Assembly: GCF_029815055.1 (NCBI RefSeq)
Contig: NZ_JAPPWA010000002.1
Span: forward strand, 620,001 to 684,000
From: Ignatzschineria sp. RMDPL8A
Lineage (GTDB): Bacteria; Pseudomonadota; Gammaproteobacteria; Cardiobacteriales; Wohlfahrtiimonadaceae
DNA length: 64,000 nucleotides
Direction: 5' to 3'
In this document: piece by piece, positions 56,399-64,000 of the stretch
Numbering within the stretch: the first letter of the stretch is position 1
Layout: every line of letters starts with the position of its first letter
Position numbers and translations under genes: made by a program
Notes under the pieces: generated by a model
Seen by the model: only the letters and a program-made list of their open reading frames with translations
Database searches by the model: none
What the model was told of the DNA's origin: nothing

Positions 56399-57244
56399 AT
56401 GTTGACTGGTCAGCAAACTCGAATTCATAAAGCGCCGGTGATCCTCGCGATTTTAGCGGTATCGCTCTTTCATGGCGGGGTGATTTACGGCTTTACCACG
56501 ATGTCACCGTTTCATCAGGAAGAGGTGGTAATTTCCACCAATCCTTCTGGGCTTGTGATGCATACTATTACGCTTGCGGGCGTTGATTCGGCCGATGAGA
56601 TTACCCATCAACATGATGATGAAGAGCTCCTTAATGAGGCAAATCCAGAGGAGATGCGTGAGGATGACATGCCTCCTTTGGAGGAGCTTTTACCGGATGA
56701 ACCAGAAGAGCCTGAAGTGATCGATGAGCGAGTCGATGAGACGCCGCCGGAGCCGATTAAAGAGCCTGAGCCACTGCCTGAACCAGAACCGGTGATCGAG
56801 CCGAAAAAAGAGGAGATCATCACAACGGAAAAACCGACGCCTGAAGCGCCGAAAGTGGTGAAGCCAAAACAGGTGGTGAAAAAGGCAGAGCCGAAACCTA
56901 AAAAAGCGCAACCTAAACCCAAAACGGAGCAAAAACGCCAATCCAAACGGGTGGAAAATCGCGTGATCAGCGTCTCTGAAATGAAACTTCTCAATCAGCC
57001 CGCACCCAACTTTCCGCGAGCAGCAAAAATGCGCCGTATGTCGGGCGTGGTGAAACTTATCTTAAAAGTTGATGAGCGGGGACATGTGGCCGATGTGCAT
57101 CTTGCGCGATCATCAGGGCATGATATTTTAGATAAAGAGGCGATTCGCGTTGCCAAACAGGTGCGTATGAGGCCCTATATTGTCAACGGGGTGGCGCAAG
57201 CGATCTCGGTGAGTACCGAATATGAATTTAAATTACAGCGCTAA
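56399..57244 (+). CDS. tonB: Energy transducer TonB
   Basis: TonB passes the energy of the ExbBD proton channel to outer-membrane receptors. One N-terminal membrane helix (about 15-34, with the SLFHGGVIYGF face holding the conserved Ser-His) is followed by an acidic then EP/KP-rich spacer (about 70-190). The C-terminal TonB domain (200-281) has PNFPRAAKMRRMSGVVKL and the closing VSTEYEFKL. Repressed by iron if the Fur sites are real. exbB follows 92 nt downstream. Confidence 0.95.
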   Translation: MLTGQQTRIHKAPVILAILAVSLFHGGVIYGFTTMSPFHQEEVVISTNPSGLVMHTITLAGVDSADEITHQHDDEELLNEANPEEMREDDMPPLEELLPDEPEEPEVIDERVDETPPEPIKEPEPLPEPEPVIEPKKEEIITTEKPTPEAPKVVKPKQVVKKAEPKPKKAQPKPKTEQKRQSKRVENRVISVSEMKLLNQPAPNFPRAAKMRRMSGVVKLILKVDERGHVADVHLARSSGHDILDKEAIRVAKQVRMRPYIVNGVAQAISVSTEYEFKLQR

Positions 57245-57336
57245 CCTGTGCTTTAATTAACTGATTAATGAATCGATCAACCGATCAAAAACCAACCATT
57301 TTTAGTTTTACCATTATTTTTACTTAGGAACCCCTT

Positions 57337-58056
57337 ATGCAACCAGAAGTCGCAACCCTTGGATTTGAGCACTTTATCGCTCAATCAGATATTGTTACTA
57401 AATTTCTTTTTATCGTGTTGATCGCGATGTCGGTGATTTCGTGGCTTATCATTTTTCTAAAAAGCTTCCAAGGCTTGTATGATCGCTCGCGTACCAAGCG
57501 TTTTTTAATGCGTTTTTGGCATGCCCGTTCTGCGGATGAAGTGGCGGAGTATTTAAAAGAGCACTCGGCGGATAACTATCATGAAGTGCTGGCCGATGCG
57601 GGATTTGATGCGGTTGCGCACTATAAAGCCCATGAAGGAACGCTCCTTAAAAATTCCGGTTCCATTGATGATATTGTTACGCGTACTCTGCGTACAAAGC
57701 TCGATGAGATTCAGCTTCGCCGTGAAAATGGGGTAACAGCCCTTGCGTCAATTTCAGCGACGGCACCCTTTGTCGGACTCTTCGGGACGGTGTGGGGAAT
57801 TTATCACGCGTTAATTGAGATTGGCTCAACGGGCGCGGGTACGATCGATAAAGTCGCAGGCCCTGTCGGTGAAGCGCTTATTATGACCGGTGTCGGGCTT
57901 GCCGTTGCGATTCCGGCGGTTTTAGCGCATAGTTGGATCGCGCGCCGAAATCAGGTAAAAATGGGCTCACTCGATGCCTTTGCCTTTGAGCTGTTAAGCG
58001 TTCTTGGTACCGGGAAATCGGTAGCTGAGCAGAAAACCACCCAAGGGGGAGAGTAA
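57337..58056 (+). CDS. exbB: Biopolymer transport protein ExbB
   Basis: The proton-channel subunit of the TonB motor; MotA/TolQ/ExbB family, 239 residues. Three membrane helices: about 20-43, 138-165 and 180-205, with TAPFVGLFGTVWGI and the third-helix GEALIMTGVGLAVAIPAV. Its place between tonB and exbD favours ExbB over TolQ. AGGAACCCC serves as the ribosome site; exbD starts 1 nt after its stop. Confidence 0.94.
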   Translation: MQPEVATLGFEHFIAQSDIVTKFLFIVLIAMSVISWLIIFLKSFQGLYDRSRTKRFLMRFWHARSADEVAEYLKEHSADNYHEVLADAGFDAVAHYKAHEGTLLKNSGSIDDIVTRTLRTKLDEIQLRRENGVTALASISATAPFVGLFGTVWGIYHALIEIGSTGAGTIDKVAGPVGEALIMTGVGLAVAIPAVLAHSWIARRNQVKMGSLDAFAFELLSVLGTGKSVAEQKTTQGGE

Positions 58057-58057
58057 G

Positions 58058-58507
58058 ATGTCCTTTGGTCGTTTACGCGGTGAGAGCAGTGCGCCGAAGG
58101 CGGAGATCAATATGATTCCGCTCATTGACGTGATGCTCGTCCTGTTGGTGATCTTTATTTTAACGGCGCCTCTTGTGACGCAATCGGTGCAATTGACCTT
58201 GCCGGAAGCGGTGGATCTGAAAGAGAAGAAAGAGAGCATCGAAGAGAAAAAGCCCATTATGGTGGCGATTAATGGCGAGGGCGAAATTTTCGTGAATGAA
58301 GAGCTTGCGGAGAATGAAGAGGCGATGCTAACGCTGCTTGGCTCGGCGAAGATGGCATTTGATGAAACCCATCCCGGTGAGCGCCCAATGGTGCAACTCC
58401 ATATCGATACCAAAGTGCAATATGAGGTGGTAGCAAAAACGATTACCGGCCTCAGTAAAGTGGGCTTAAGTAATATCGGCTTTGTCACGCTCCCCGATGA
58501 GGAGTAG
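58058..58507 (+). CDS. exbD: Biopolymer transport protein ExbD
   Basis: 149 residues, one membrane helix (about 22-44) with the essential Asp in INMIPLIDVMLVLLVIFI, followed by a periplasmic domain. It completes the tonB-exbB-exbD operon. Confidence 0.95.
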   Translation: MSFGRLRGESSAPKAEINMIPLIDVMLVLLVIFILTAPLVTQSVQLTLPEAVDLKEKKESIEEKKPIMVAINGEGEIFVNEELAENEEAMLTLLGSAKMAFDETHPGERPMVQLHIDTKVQYEVVAKTITGLSKVGLSNIGFVTLPDEE

Positions 58508-58551
58508 TCGCTTCAAAAATTTCACGATCTTTAATTGATCAAAGAGAAAAG

Positions 58552-58574
58552 ACTCATCTACGGATGAGTTTTTT
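58552..58574 (+). terminator. Terminator after exbD
   Basis: ACTCATC (58552-58558) and GATGAGT (58563-58569) with a TACG loop and six T residues. Confidence 0.88.
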
Positions 58575-58682
58575 ATTGTCCGAGATTTATCCCTCGTGAT
58601 GTTTATACTGACTTTGTAGTAAGATCATAAAAGTGAACCGTTTAGGCGTAAATCAGAAAAGGGTTAAAGGGTAAAGTTACCG

Positions 58683-59453
58683 ATGCAGGAGCGAGAGAAA
58701 ATTAGTTGGGAGTTTCAGTTCTTGGAAAAAGTGGATGGGCCGGAATTTTCTGGGGAATCCTCCTTTCCGCGTTATCAAGAGATCCCCAATACTGTGCCTT
58801 CAGCGCGGGTAGCGCGGACGCTTTGCCATAAAGTTGTGCACGTTGACACGCTCTATCAAACGGCGCTAACACGCTTTAGTGAGTATCAAACATCGCCCAC
58901 AGAAAATGCGCTCTATCAATATGGATTTGCGCTCGATGGGCTCATTCTCTTTATGCGCAATATTCTCGATACCTTGGTGCAACTCACCTTTTTACTCACC
59001 AATCATGAGGATCTGCTTCGCGATCCCCATATTAAATTTAATGAGATTGGTAAATTTTTAAATCTACCGACGCTAGAGACCGATATTCAGCGGGTATTGG
59101 TTGGTGACGGGGATCATTATCTGCGCGACCCCAATTATGTGCGCATTGTGCGGGAAGTGATTTCGCGTAATGGGAAAGTGGCGGAGATGACGATCGAAGC
59201 GAATCACGCCCGCGGTTTTTTAGATGTGATCAATTCGCTCTCGAACAGTTTTAAACACTCCTTTATTCATGATGGGCTGTTTGGGGAGTCGGTTAATCGT
59301 GTAGAGCCCCGAGTGACGAGCTGTTTTGTAAAGTTTAATGCCTTTTATGAGCCACACATCTATCACGACCATCATCTAAAGGATCTCTATCTTGGATTTC
59401 AGAGTGAAGTAGTGCGTATTTTAGAAAATCAGCGCCGTTATTCTGTTTTATAG
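58683..59453 (+). CDS. Unrecognised 256-residue protein
   Basis: I do not recognise the family. The protein is predicted mainly helical and soluble. One long amphipathic-hydrophobic helix lies at about residues 80-103 (YGFALDGLILFMRNILDTLV), and a second landmark is INSLSNSFKHSFIHDG near 190. The combination of RN-x-x-D in a helix and a later N-x-x-KHS is reminiscent of HEPN-like helical proteins, but the RX4-6H motif is not convincing, so this is only a hint. It stands alone between the exbD terminator and a convergent acetyltransferase. An AAAGGG ribosome site precedes ATG 58683. Confidence 0.65.
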   Translation: MQEREKISWEFQFLEKVDGPEFSGESSFPRYQEIPNTVPSARVARTLCHKVVHVDTLYQTALTRFSEYQTSPTENALYQYGFALDGLILFMRNILDTLVQLTFLLTNHEDLLRDPHIKFNEIGKFLNLPTLETDIQRVLVGDGDHYLRDPNYVRIVREVISRNGKVAEMTIEANHARGFLDVINSLSNSFKHSFIHDGLFGESVNRVEPRVTSCFVKFNAFYEPHIYHDHHLKDLYLGFQSEVVRILENQRRYSVL

Positions 59454-59479
59454 CACGGTTATGAGGGGCAACATGAGCG

Positions 59480-59995
59480 CTAAAGTTTAACTTCCAGCGA
59501 CATCATATGGGGCGTAAAGCCTTCCTTTTTATAGAGCGCTTTAGCGGCCTCATTATTGGCTAAGACCGAGAGCTGGAGGCGTTCAAGTAACCGTTCGCGG
59601 CACCACGCTTTGGCCTCAGCAATTAGCGCCGTGCCGACTCCTTGATGACGATATGTTTCGGTAATGACAAGATCTATAATATAGCCGTAGCGAAGCGGGA
59701 CAAAGGTGTTATAAGGCGGCGTCGTACGCTCGGCAATTAATGCAAAACCGATCACCTCTTCACGCGGAGGCTCGGAAGTGTCGCCTTGTTTGATCGCAAG
59801 GAGAAAGTCCGCGTTGGGATTTTGAATCTTTTGGCGAATAAAGGTTTTGTCTTGCGATGCCCTTTGAAAATGCTCCGGATCGAGCGTTGCCATCACATCA
59901 AAAATCTCACGGTAGAGCGCCACAATCGCTTTGACATCTTTGTGTCGAGCGGGGCGAATGGTGAGCGGTGGCGTATCAGGCGGTTTAGCGTTCAT
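59480..59995 (-). CDS. GNAT-family N-acetyltransferase
   Basis: 171 residues with the GNAT core: LTIRPARHKDVKAIVALY at the start, IDLVITETYRHQGVGTALI as the acetyl-CoA loop (Q/R-x-x-G-x-G/A), and ANNEAAKALYKKEGF near the end. Substrate unknown. It starts 8 nt after radA, so they are co-transcribed. Confidence 0.88.
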   Translation of the reverse strand: MNAKPPDTPPLTIRPARHKDVKAIVALYREIFDVMATLDPEHFQRASQDKTFIRQKIQNPNADFLLAIKQGDTSEPPREEVIGFALIAERTTPPYNTFVPLRYGYIIDLVITETYRHQGVGTALIAEAKAWCRERLLERLQLSVLANNEAAKALYKKEGFTPHMMSLEVKL

Positions 59996-60003
59996 TTGGG
60001 GAA

Positions 60004-61371
60004 TTAAAAGAGATTGTCGATCACTTCAGAGATCTGCGCAACGCCAATCGCTTCCATGCCGGCAATCGGTTTTTTCGGGAGATTGGCTTTAGGCACAATG
60101 GCGCGTTTAAAACCGTGTTTGACGGCCTCTTTAAGGCGCTCTTCACCGTGTGGAACAGGGCGAACTTCGCCGGATAACCCAATCTCACCAAAGACGATTA
60201 GGTCCGATGGGAGAACTTTGTTTTTAAAGCTCGAATAAGCGGCTGCAATGACCGCAAGATCAGAGGCGGTTTCGGTCACCTTCACGCCACCAACCGCGTT
60301 GACATAGACATCTTGATTGCTCATCGCGATCCCTGCGTGACGGTGAAGGACGGCTAGTAGCATCGTCAGGCGATTTTGCTCAATCCCGAGTGTAACTCTT
60401 CGAGGGTGACCGCCAAAGGATTCATCAACAAGTGCCTGAATTTCAATTAAGAGCGGGCGCGTTCCTTCGCGGGTGACCATAATCACGCTTCCCGCGCCAA
60501 GCTCATCAAAACGGGAGAGAAAGATCGCAGAGGGGTTATTAATGGGGCGAAGCCCAAGATCGGTCATGGCAAAGACGCCGATTTCGTTCACTGGTCCAAA
60601 GCGGTTTTTATAGGAGCGCATAATGCGAAAACGCGAATCCACTTCCCCTTCAAAGTAGAGTACTGCATCCACCATATGTTCGAGTACGCGCGGGCCGGCA
60701 ATGGAGCCATCTTTCGTCACGTGGCCGACCAGAAAGATCGAGGTGCCGGTGCGTTTGGCAAAGCGGGTTAAAAGCGCGGCACTCTCCCGTAATTGCGCGA
60801 CATTTCCAGGTGCTGAGGTTAGATTTTCGGTAAAGATGGTTTGAATTGAGTCAACCACCATCACATCGGCTTTTAGGGGCTCTGCAGTATGGAGAATTTT
60901 CTCAACGGAGGTTTCCGATAAGAGCTGGAGTTTATCCCCTTTTAATTGGAGACGCTCGGCACGAAGGGCGATTTGGCTCGGGGATTCTTCGCCGGTGACA
61001 TAGAGAACATTTTGCCCTGTTTCGCTTAAGTGAATCATGGTTTGCAGTAAAATCGTTGATTTCCCGATCCCCGGGTCGCCGCCAATTAATACGACCGATC
61101 CATGAACAAGGCCGCCGCCTAAAACGCGGTCGAGCTCGTTGAGCCCTGTGGTAAAGCGGGCGTAGGTCTCTTTTTTCACCTCACTTAAGAGCTGAACGCC
61201 GGCAGTGCCAGAGGTGCCTGCGTAGCCGGAGAGACGATCGGGCACTTTGGTGGTGGAAACGGTCTGTTCTTCAATGGAGTTCCATGCTTTACAGTCGAGG
61301 CATTGGCCCGACCATTTCGGGGCGATGGCGCCACATTCTCGGCAAACAAACTGGGTTTTCACTCGGCTCAT
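60004..61371 (-). CDS. radA: DNA repair protein RadA
   Basis: RadA is a RecA-like branch-migration helicase. The four-Cys zinc finger (CRECGAIAPKWSGQC) opens the protein, Walker A is GGDPGIGKSTILLQ, the RadA-specific KNRFG motif is at SYKNRFGPVNEIGV, and a Lon-like C-terminal domain closes it. 455 residues is the standard length. The ribosome site is AGAGAG. Confidence 0.97.
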   Translation of the reverse strand: MSRVKTQFVCRECGAIAPKWSGQCLDCKAWNSIEEQTVSTTKVPDRLSGYAGTSGTAGVQLLSEVKKETYARFTTGLNELDRVLGGGLVHGSVVLIGGDPGIGKSTILLQTMIHLSETGQNVLYVTGEESPSQIALRAERLQLKGDKLQLLSETSVEKILHTAEPLKADVMVVDSIQTIFTENLTSAPGNVAQLRESAALLTRFAKRTGTSIFLVGHVTKDGSIAGPRVLEHMVDAVLYFEGEVDSRFRIMRSYKNRFGPVNEIGVFAMTDLGLRPINNPSAIFLSRFDELGAGSVIMVTREGTRPLLIEIQALVDESFGGHPRRVTLGIEQNRLTMLLAVLHRHAGIAMSNQDVYVNAVGGVKVTETASDLAVIAAAYSSFKNKVLPSDLIVFGEIGLSGEVRPVPHGEERLKEAVKHGFKRAIVPKANLPKKPIAGMEAIGVAQISEVIDNLF

Positions 61372-61485
61372 AGGTCTCTCTTTTTTAGTGGATGAAAGGG
61401 GCTTTAGTATAGCGCGTTTCCCTTATTCATAAAAATAGGCATAAAAACAGGTGTAAAATAGGGCGGGGAATGGCAATAAAATAGA

Positions 61486-62007
61486 TTAGGATTGATCGCC
61501 CCAGATCGATTTTAAAAAGGCTTTACGTAAACCGCTCGATAGGGCGTAGCGTGCCGGATCTTTTTTATAAAAGGCTTGATGATACTCTTCGGCGGGGTAA
61601 AAGTGCTTTGCTGGCTCAATGGTAACCACGATCGGATCACGGTAGATTCCCGAGTGTGCAAGTGCTTCTTTACTCTTTTCAGCGAGGGTTTGTTGCGTTT
61701 CATTGAGGTAAAAAATCACAGGGCGATAACTCTCTCCGCGATCTTGAAATTGGCCAAAGGCATCGGTGGGATCAGTTTGTTGCCAATAGATCTCTAAAAG
61801 CGTCTCATAGCTAATTTTGCTTGGATCAAAGATAATCTCAACCGCTTCTGTGTGCCCGCTACCGCCCATGCAGACCGTTTCATAGGTAGGATTTTCCGTA
61901 TGGCCACCGGTATAGCCTGAGAGGACCGATTCAACGCCCTCCATCGTCTCAAAGGGTTCGACCATGCACCAAAAGCATCCGCCGGCAAAGATTGCACGCT
62001 CTAACAT
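61486..62007 (-). CDS. msrA: Peptide methionine sulfoxide reductase MsrA
   Basis: Repairs methionine-S-sulfoxide. The catalytic Cys11 is in [10 protein letters not shown]. Further motifs are [26 protein letters not shown] and the late YHQAFYKK. I take ATG 62007 with AAGGAG six nt upstream, 173 residues; an in-frame ATG at 62064 lies upstream of that ribosome site. It lies downstream of the prfB terminator. Confidence 0.95.
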   Translation of the reverse strand: MLERAIFAGGCFWCMVEPFETMEGVESVLSGYTGGHTENPTYETVCMGGSGHTEAVEIIFDPSKISYETLLEIYWQQTDPTDAFGQFQDRGESYRPVIFYLNETQQTLAEKSKEALAHSGIYRDPIVVTIEPAKHFYPAEEYHQAFYKKDPARYALSSGLRKAFLKSIWGDQS

Positions 62008-62101
62008 TCTATTCTCCTTGGGGTTTGTTTCATTGTATGAATTGTTCATGATGAATCTCTTCAAGAATTAATGTAGCACAGGGCAGGAATATGACAGGCA
62101 T

Positions 62102-62140
62102 AAAAAAGGAGTGTCATCTAAACAATGAAACACTCCTTTT
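62102..62140. terminator. Terminator after prfB
   Basis: AAAAGGAGTGT (62104-62114) and ACACTCCTTTT (62130-62140) form an 11-bp stem with A and T flanks; on the - strand it ends prfB. Confidence 0.88.
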
Positions 62141-62166
62141 AATCAATTGGGTTTGATCGGGCTGAA

Positions 62167-63268
62167 TTAAAGCCCCATCTTTAAGCTCGCTTCAATAAAG
62201 GGATCGAGATCCCCATCGAGAACCGCTTGGGTATTACCAGTTTCGTGCCCGGTACGCAGATCCTTAATGCGCGCCTGATCGAGCACGTAAGAGCGAATTT
62301 GGCTTCCCCAACCCACATCAGCTTTAGTGTCTTCAAGGGCACTTGAAGCTTCCGCACGCTTTTGCAATTCAAGCTCATAGAGTTTTGAACGAAGTTGCGC
62401 CATAGCGGTATCACGGTTACGGTGCTGTGATCGGTCGTTTTGACACTGGGTCACAATGCCGGTGGGAATATGGGTAATTCGCACCGCTGATTCCGTTCGG
62501 TTAACGTGCTGACCGCCCGCGCCCGATGCGCGATAGACATCGATTTTAAGATCCGATGGATCGATTTCAATGTCGATATTATCGTCAATTTCAGGGGAAA
62601 CAAACACAGAGCAAAATGAGGTATGACGCTTGTTATTGGAGTCAAAGGGCGATTTTCGTACTAAACGATGCACGCCCGTTTCGGTTCTGAGCCAACCATA
62701 CGCATATTCACCAATAAATTTAATGCTCGCCGATTTAATGCCGGCCACATCCCCATCGGATACCTCAAGCACCTCTGTTTTAAAACCTTTATCTTCACCC
62801 CAGCGCAGATACATTCGCAAAACGATCGAGGCCCAATCTTGAGCTTCCGTTCCGCCGGCTCCGGCTTGGATATCGATATAGGCATTCGCGCTATCCATCT
62901 CACCGCTAAACATGCGTTGAAACTCAAAGCGCTCGATGAGTTTGGTGCACTCATCAAGATCGAGAGCGATCAATGAGACCGCTTCCTCGTCTTCTTCCAT
63001 TTTGGCAAGGTCCAATAGATCTTTTGAGTCAGTAAGACGGTCGCGAAGCGCTTCCATGCCGCTCACAAAATCATCGAGTCTTGCTCGTTCTTGCCCAAGT
63101 TCTTGGGCGTGTTCAGGATTATCGTTCCAAATATTGGGATCTTCTAGCTCCATTAAGACTTCATCAAGGCGCTCCTTTTTTTGATCGAAGTCAAAGATAC
63201 CTCCGAAGTAGGGAGGCGCGTTCAGTTAAGTCATCAATGATATTATTTAAGCTATTTACTTCTTCCAT
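62167..63268 (-). CDS. prfB: Peptide chain release factor 2, with programmed +1 frameshift
   Basis: RF2 ends translation at UGA and UAA. The zero frame starts at ATG 63268 and gives 25 codons ending RRYL before an in-frame TGA (63193-63191). Shifting +1 at CTT-TGA-C continues as [12 protein letters not shown] and on to the stop, for a total of 366 residues. The slippery CTT and the internal Shine-Dalgarno GGAGG (63204-63200) are as in the E. coli autoregulatory site. The stop-reading SPF motif (VRKSPFDSN) and the catalytic GGQ (SGAGGQHVN) are intact. lysS, its frequent partner, is not next to it. Confidence 0.97.
63191..63204 (-). promoter_or_regulatory. RF2 programmed frameshift signal
   Basis: Reading the - strand: GGAGG, then TAT, CTT, TGA, C. 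The Shine-Dalgarno-like GGAGG is 3 nt before the slippery CTT, which slips to TTT in the +1 frame. Low RF2 favours the shift and so raises RF2. Confidence 0.96.
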
Positions 63269-63314
63269 GGAACGATAATTCTTCTCTATTTAAAAACAGT
63301 TCAATTGTGTGAAC

Positions 63315-63647
63315 TTAGATGCGTTTTACCACACCTTCAACAAAATCCACTAATTGAGCTTTGCTTAAAAGACCGGCGTGTTGTGCTTCAACGTTTCCTT
63401 TGTTGAACACATAAAGTGCTGGAATCGCGCGGATTTGGTATTTGATCGCCATTTGCTGATTATTTTGTACGTCAAATTTAACCACTTTTACTTTACCTTG
63501 ATATTCGGCAGCAAGCTCTTCTACAAGTGGGCCAAGCATACGACAAGGACCACACCATTCTGCCCAAAAGTCTACTAATACAGGAAGATCTGAATTAAGA
63601 ACTTCTGCTTCAAAAGTTGCGTCTGTCGCGTGTACTACGTGGCTCAT
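63315..63647 (-). CDS. trxA: Thioredoxin 1
   Basis: A 110-residue protein disulfide reductant with the active site WAEWCGPCRM (Cys32 and Cys35), the buried Asp in VLVDFWAEW and the cis-Pro in IRAIPALYVF. AGGAG lies upstream of the ATG. It is divergent from rhlB, a conserved gammaproteobacterial pairing. Confidence 0.97.
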   Translation of the reverse strand: MSHVVHATDATFEAEVLNSDLPVLVDFWAEWCGPCRMLGPLVEELAAEYQGKVKVVKFDVQNNQQMAIKYQIRAIPALYVFNKGNVEAQHAGLLSKAQLVDFVEGVVKRI

Positions 63648-63835
63648 TATATATACTCCTATTGCGTTTTTAAATTACGATTTGGTTTTTTTGATGTAAA
63701 ATAAGATAATGTATGTTTTATTTAACCCGATTGAGGGGTAAATAACAAGCGAAAGCATAGATTAAATCTTTCAACGACAACAATAGTATATTTTTATAGA
63801 AATTCGAATAAGAGAGCATTTTTAGGTCATTTAAT

Positions 63836-64000
63836 ATGGGAAAACCACACTTAACTTCCACTAAGTTTTCAGATTTAGATCTTCACGATTCACTGAAAGA
63901 GAGCTTAGAGGATAATCAATATGAATACTGTACAGCGATTCAAGAAAAGACTCTGCCTAAGCTCTTAGCGGGAAAAGATATCACAGGACAAGCACAAACT
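63836..64000 (+). CDS. rhlB: ATP-dependent RNA helicase RhlB, N-terminus (runs off window)
   Basis: 55 codons from ATG 63836 to the window end. The start MGKPHLTSTKFSDLDLH, the Q motif (CTAIQEKTLP) and the beginning of motif I (DITGQAQT) match RhlB, the degradosome DEAD-box helicase. Divergence from trxA supports RhlB over other DEAD-box proteins. Confidence 0.92.
   Translation, partial: MGKPHLTSTKFSDLDLHDSLKESLEDNQYEYCTAIQEKTLPKLLAGKDITGQAQT

Noticed and set aside
56608-56994. Antisense Ser/Gly-rich frame opposite tonB
   Set aside because: Mirror of the EP/KP-rich TonB spacer; no sign of a gene.
63153-63268. prfB as a frameshifted pseudogene
   Set aside because: The break has the exact RF2 recoding signal (GGAGG, TAT, CTT, TGA, C) and the rest of the gene is intact.

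Overview
This is a stretch of chromosomal housekeeping DNA from a gammaproteobacterium of middling G+C content. The pairing of trxA with a divergent rhlB, the zipA-ligA pair, the def-fmt-rsmB-DUF4390-ntrY order and a monofunctional RelA all point that way. The gene order looks more Pseudomonas- or Cardiobacteriales-like than enterobacterial, but the genus cannot be fixed by reading alone. I saw no phage, insertion sequence, integron, CRISPR array, rRNA or tRNA. Coding density is high and most operon ends carry clear intrinsic terminators.

Layout. 1-1745: 5' two thirds of mutS (-). 1839-6666 (+): tight run of a TerC/CBS membrane protein, hslO, ubiX, an RDD membrane protein and a TPR-like protein. 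6743-11054 (+): zipA, ligA, a small membrane protein and trmO. 11204-13306: relA. 13411-14661: glyA (-). 14853-20315 (+): a Pcm-like methyltransferase, parC, then rplY-pth-ychF behind a structured leader. 20536-20694: a 52-codon secreted or membrane miniprotein with its own promoter and terminator. 20801-21763 (-): ddpX-like dipeptidase and crcB. 21909-23128 (+): acetyltransferase and ung. 23136-33062 (-): yajC, secDF, ftsK, an M17 aminopeptidase and a SPOR-tailed D,D-carboxypeptidase. 33372-35339: tkt (-). 35613-38639 (+): pyrG, a lipoprotein with a duplicated domain, trmL. 38717-42370 (-): ackA-pta-ratA-rnfH. 42574-43641: LysM protein (-). 43822-53492 (+): def, fmt, rsmB, DUF4390, NtrY-like kinase, argH, mltD-like transglycosylase, tyrA. 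53702-56066 (-): GntR regulator and MFS transporter. 56399-58507 (+): tonB-exbB-exbD behind a promoter with two Fur-like sites. 58683-59453: an unrecognised gene. 59480-63647 (-): radA-GNAT, msrA, prfB (programmed frameshift), trxA. 63836-end: rhlB (+).

How the genes fit together. Many products act at the envelope or at division: ZipA, FtsK, SecDF/YajC, the carboxypeptidase, the transglycosylase, two LysM proteins and TonB/Exb. A second group handles DNA and RNA upkeep (MutS, LigA, ParC, Ung, RadA, TrmO, TrmL, RsmB, Pth, RF2). A third covers one-carbon, acetate, arginine, tyrosine and pentose metabolism.

The points that depart from textbook relatives are: an in-frame SecD-SecF fusion; a phosphotransacetylase lacking the middle DRTGG domain; an NtrY-like kinase with no adjacent response regulator; an Arg/Gly/Asn-rich extension on RsmB; a carboxypeptidase carrying SPOR in place of the PBP5 C-terminal domain; a lipoprotein with a tandem repeat; a stand-alone OapA-N-like miniprotein; and one orphan gene of unknown function. 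I did not find a clear multi-gene undescribed system here.
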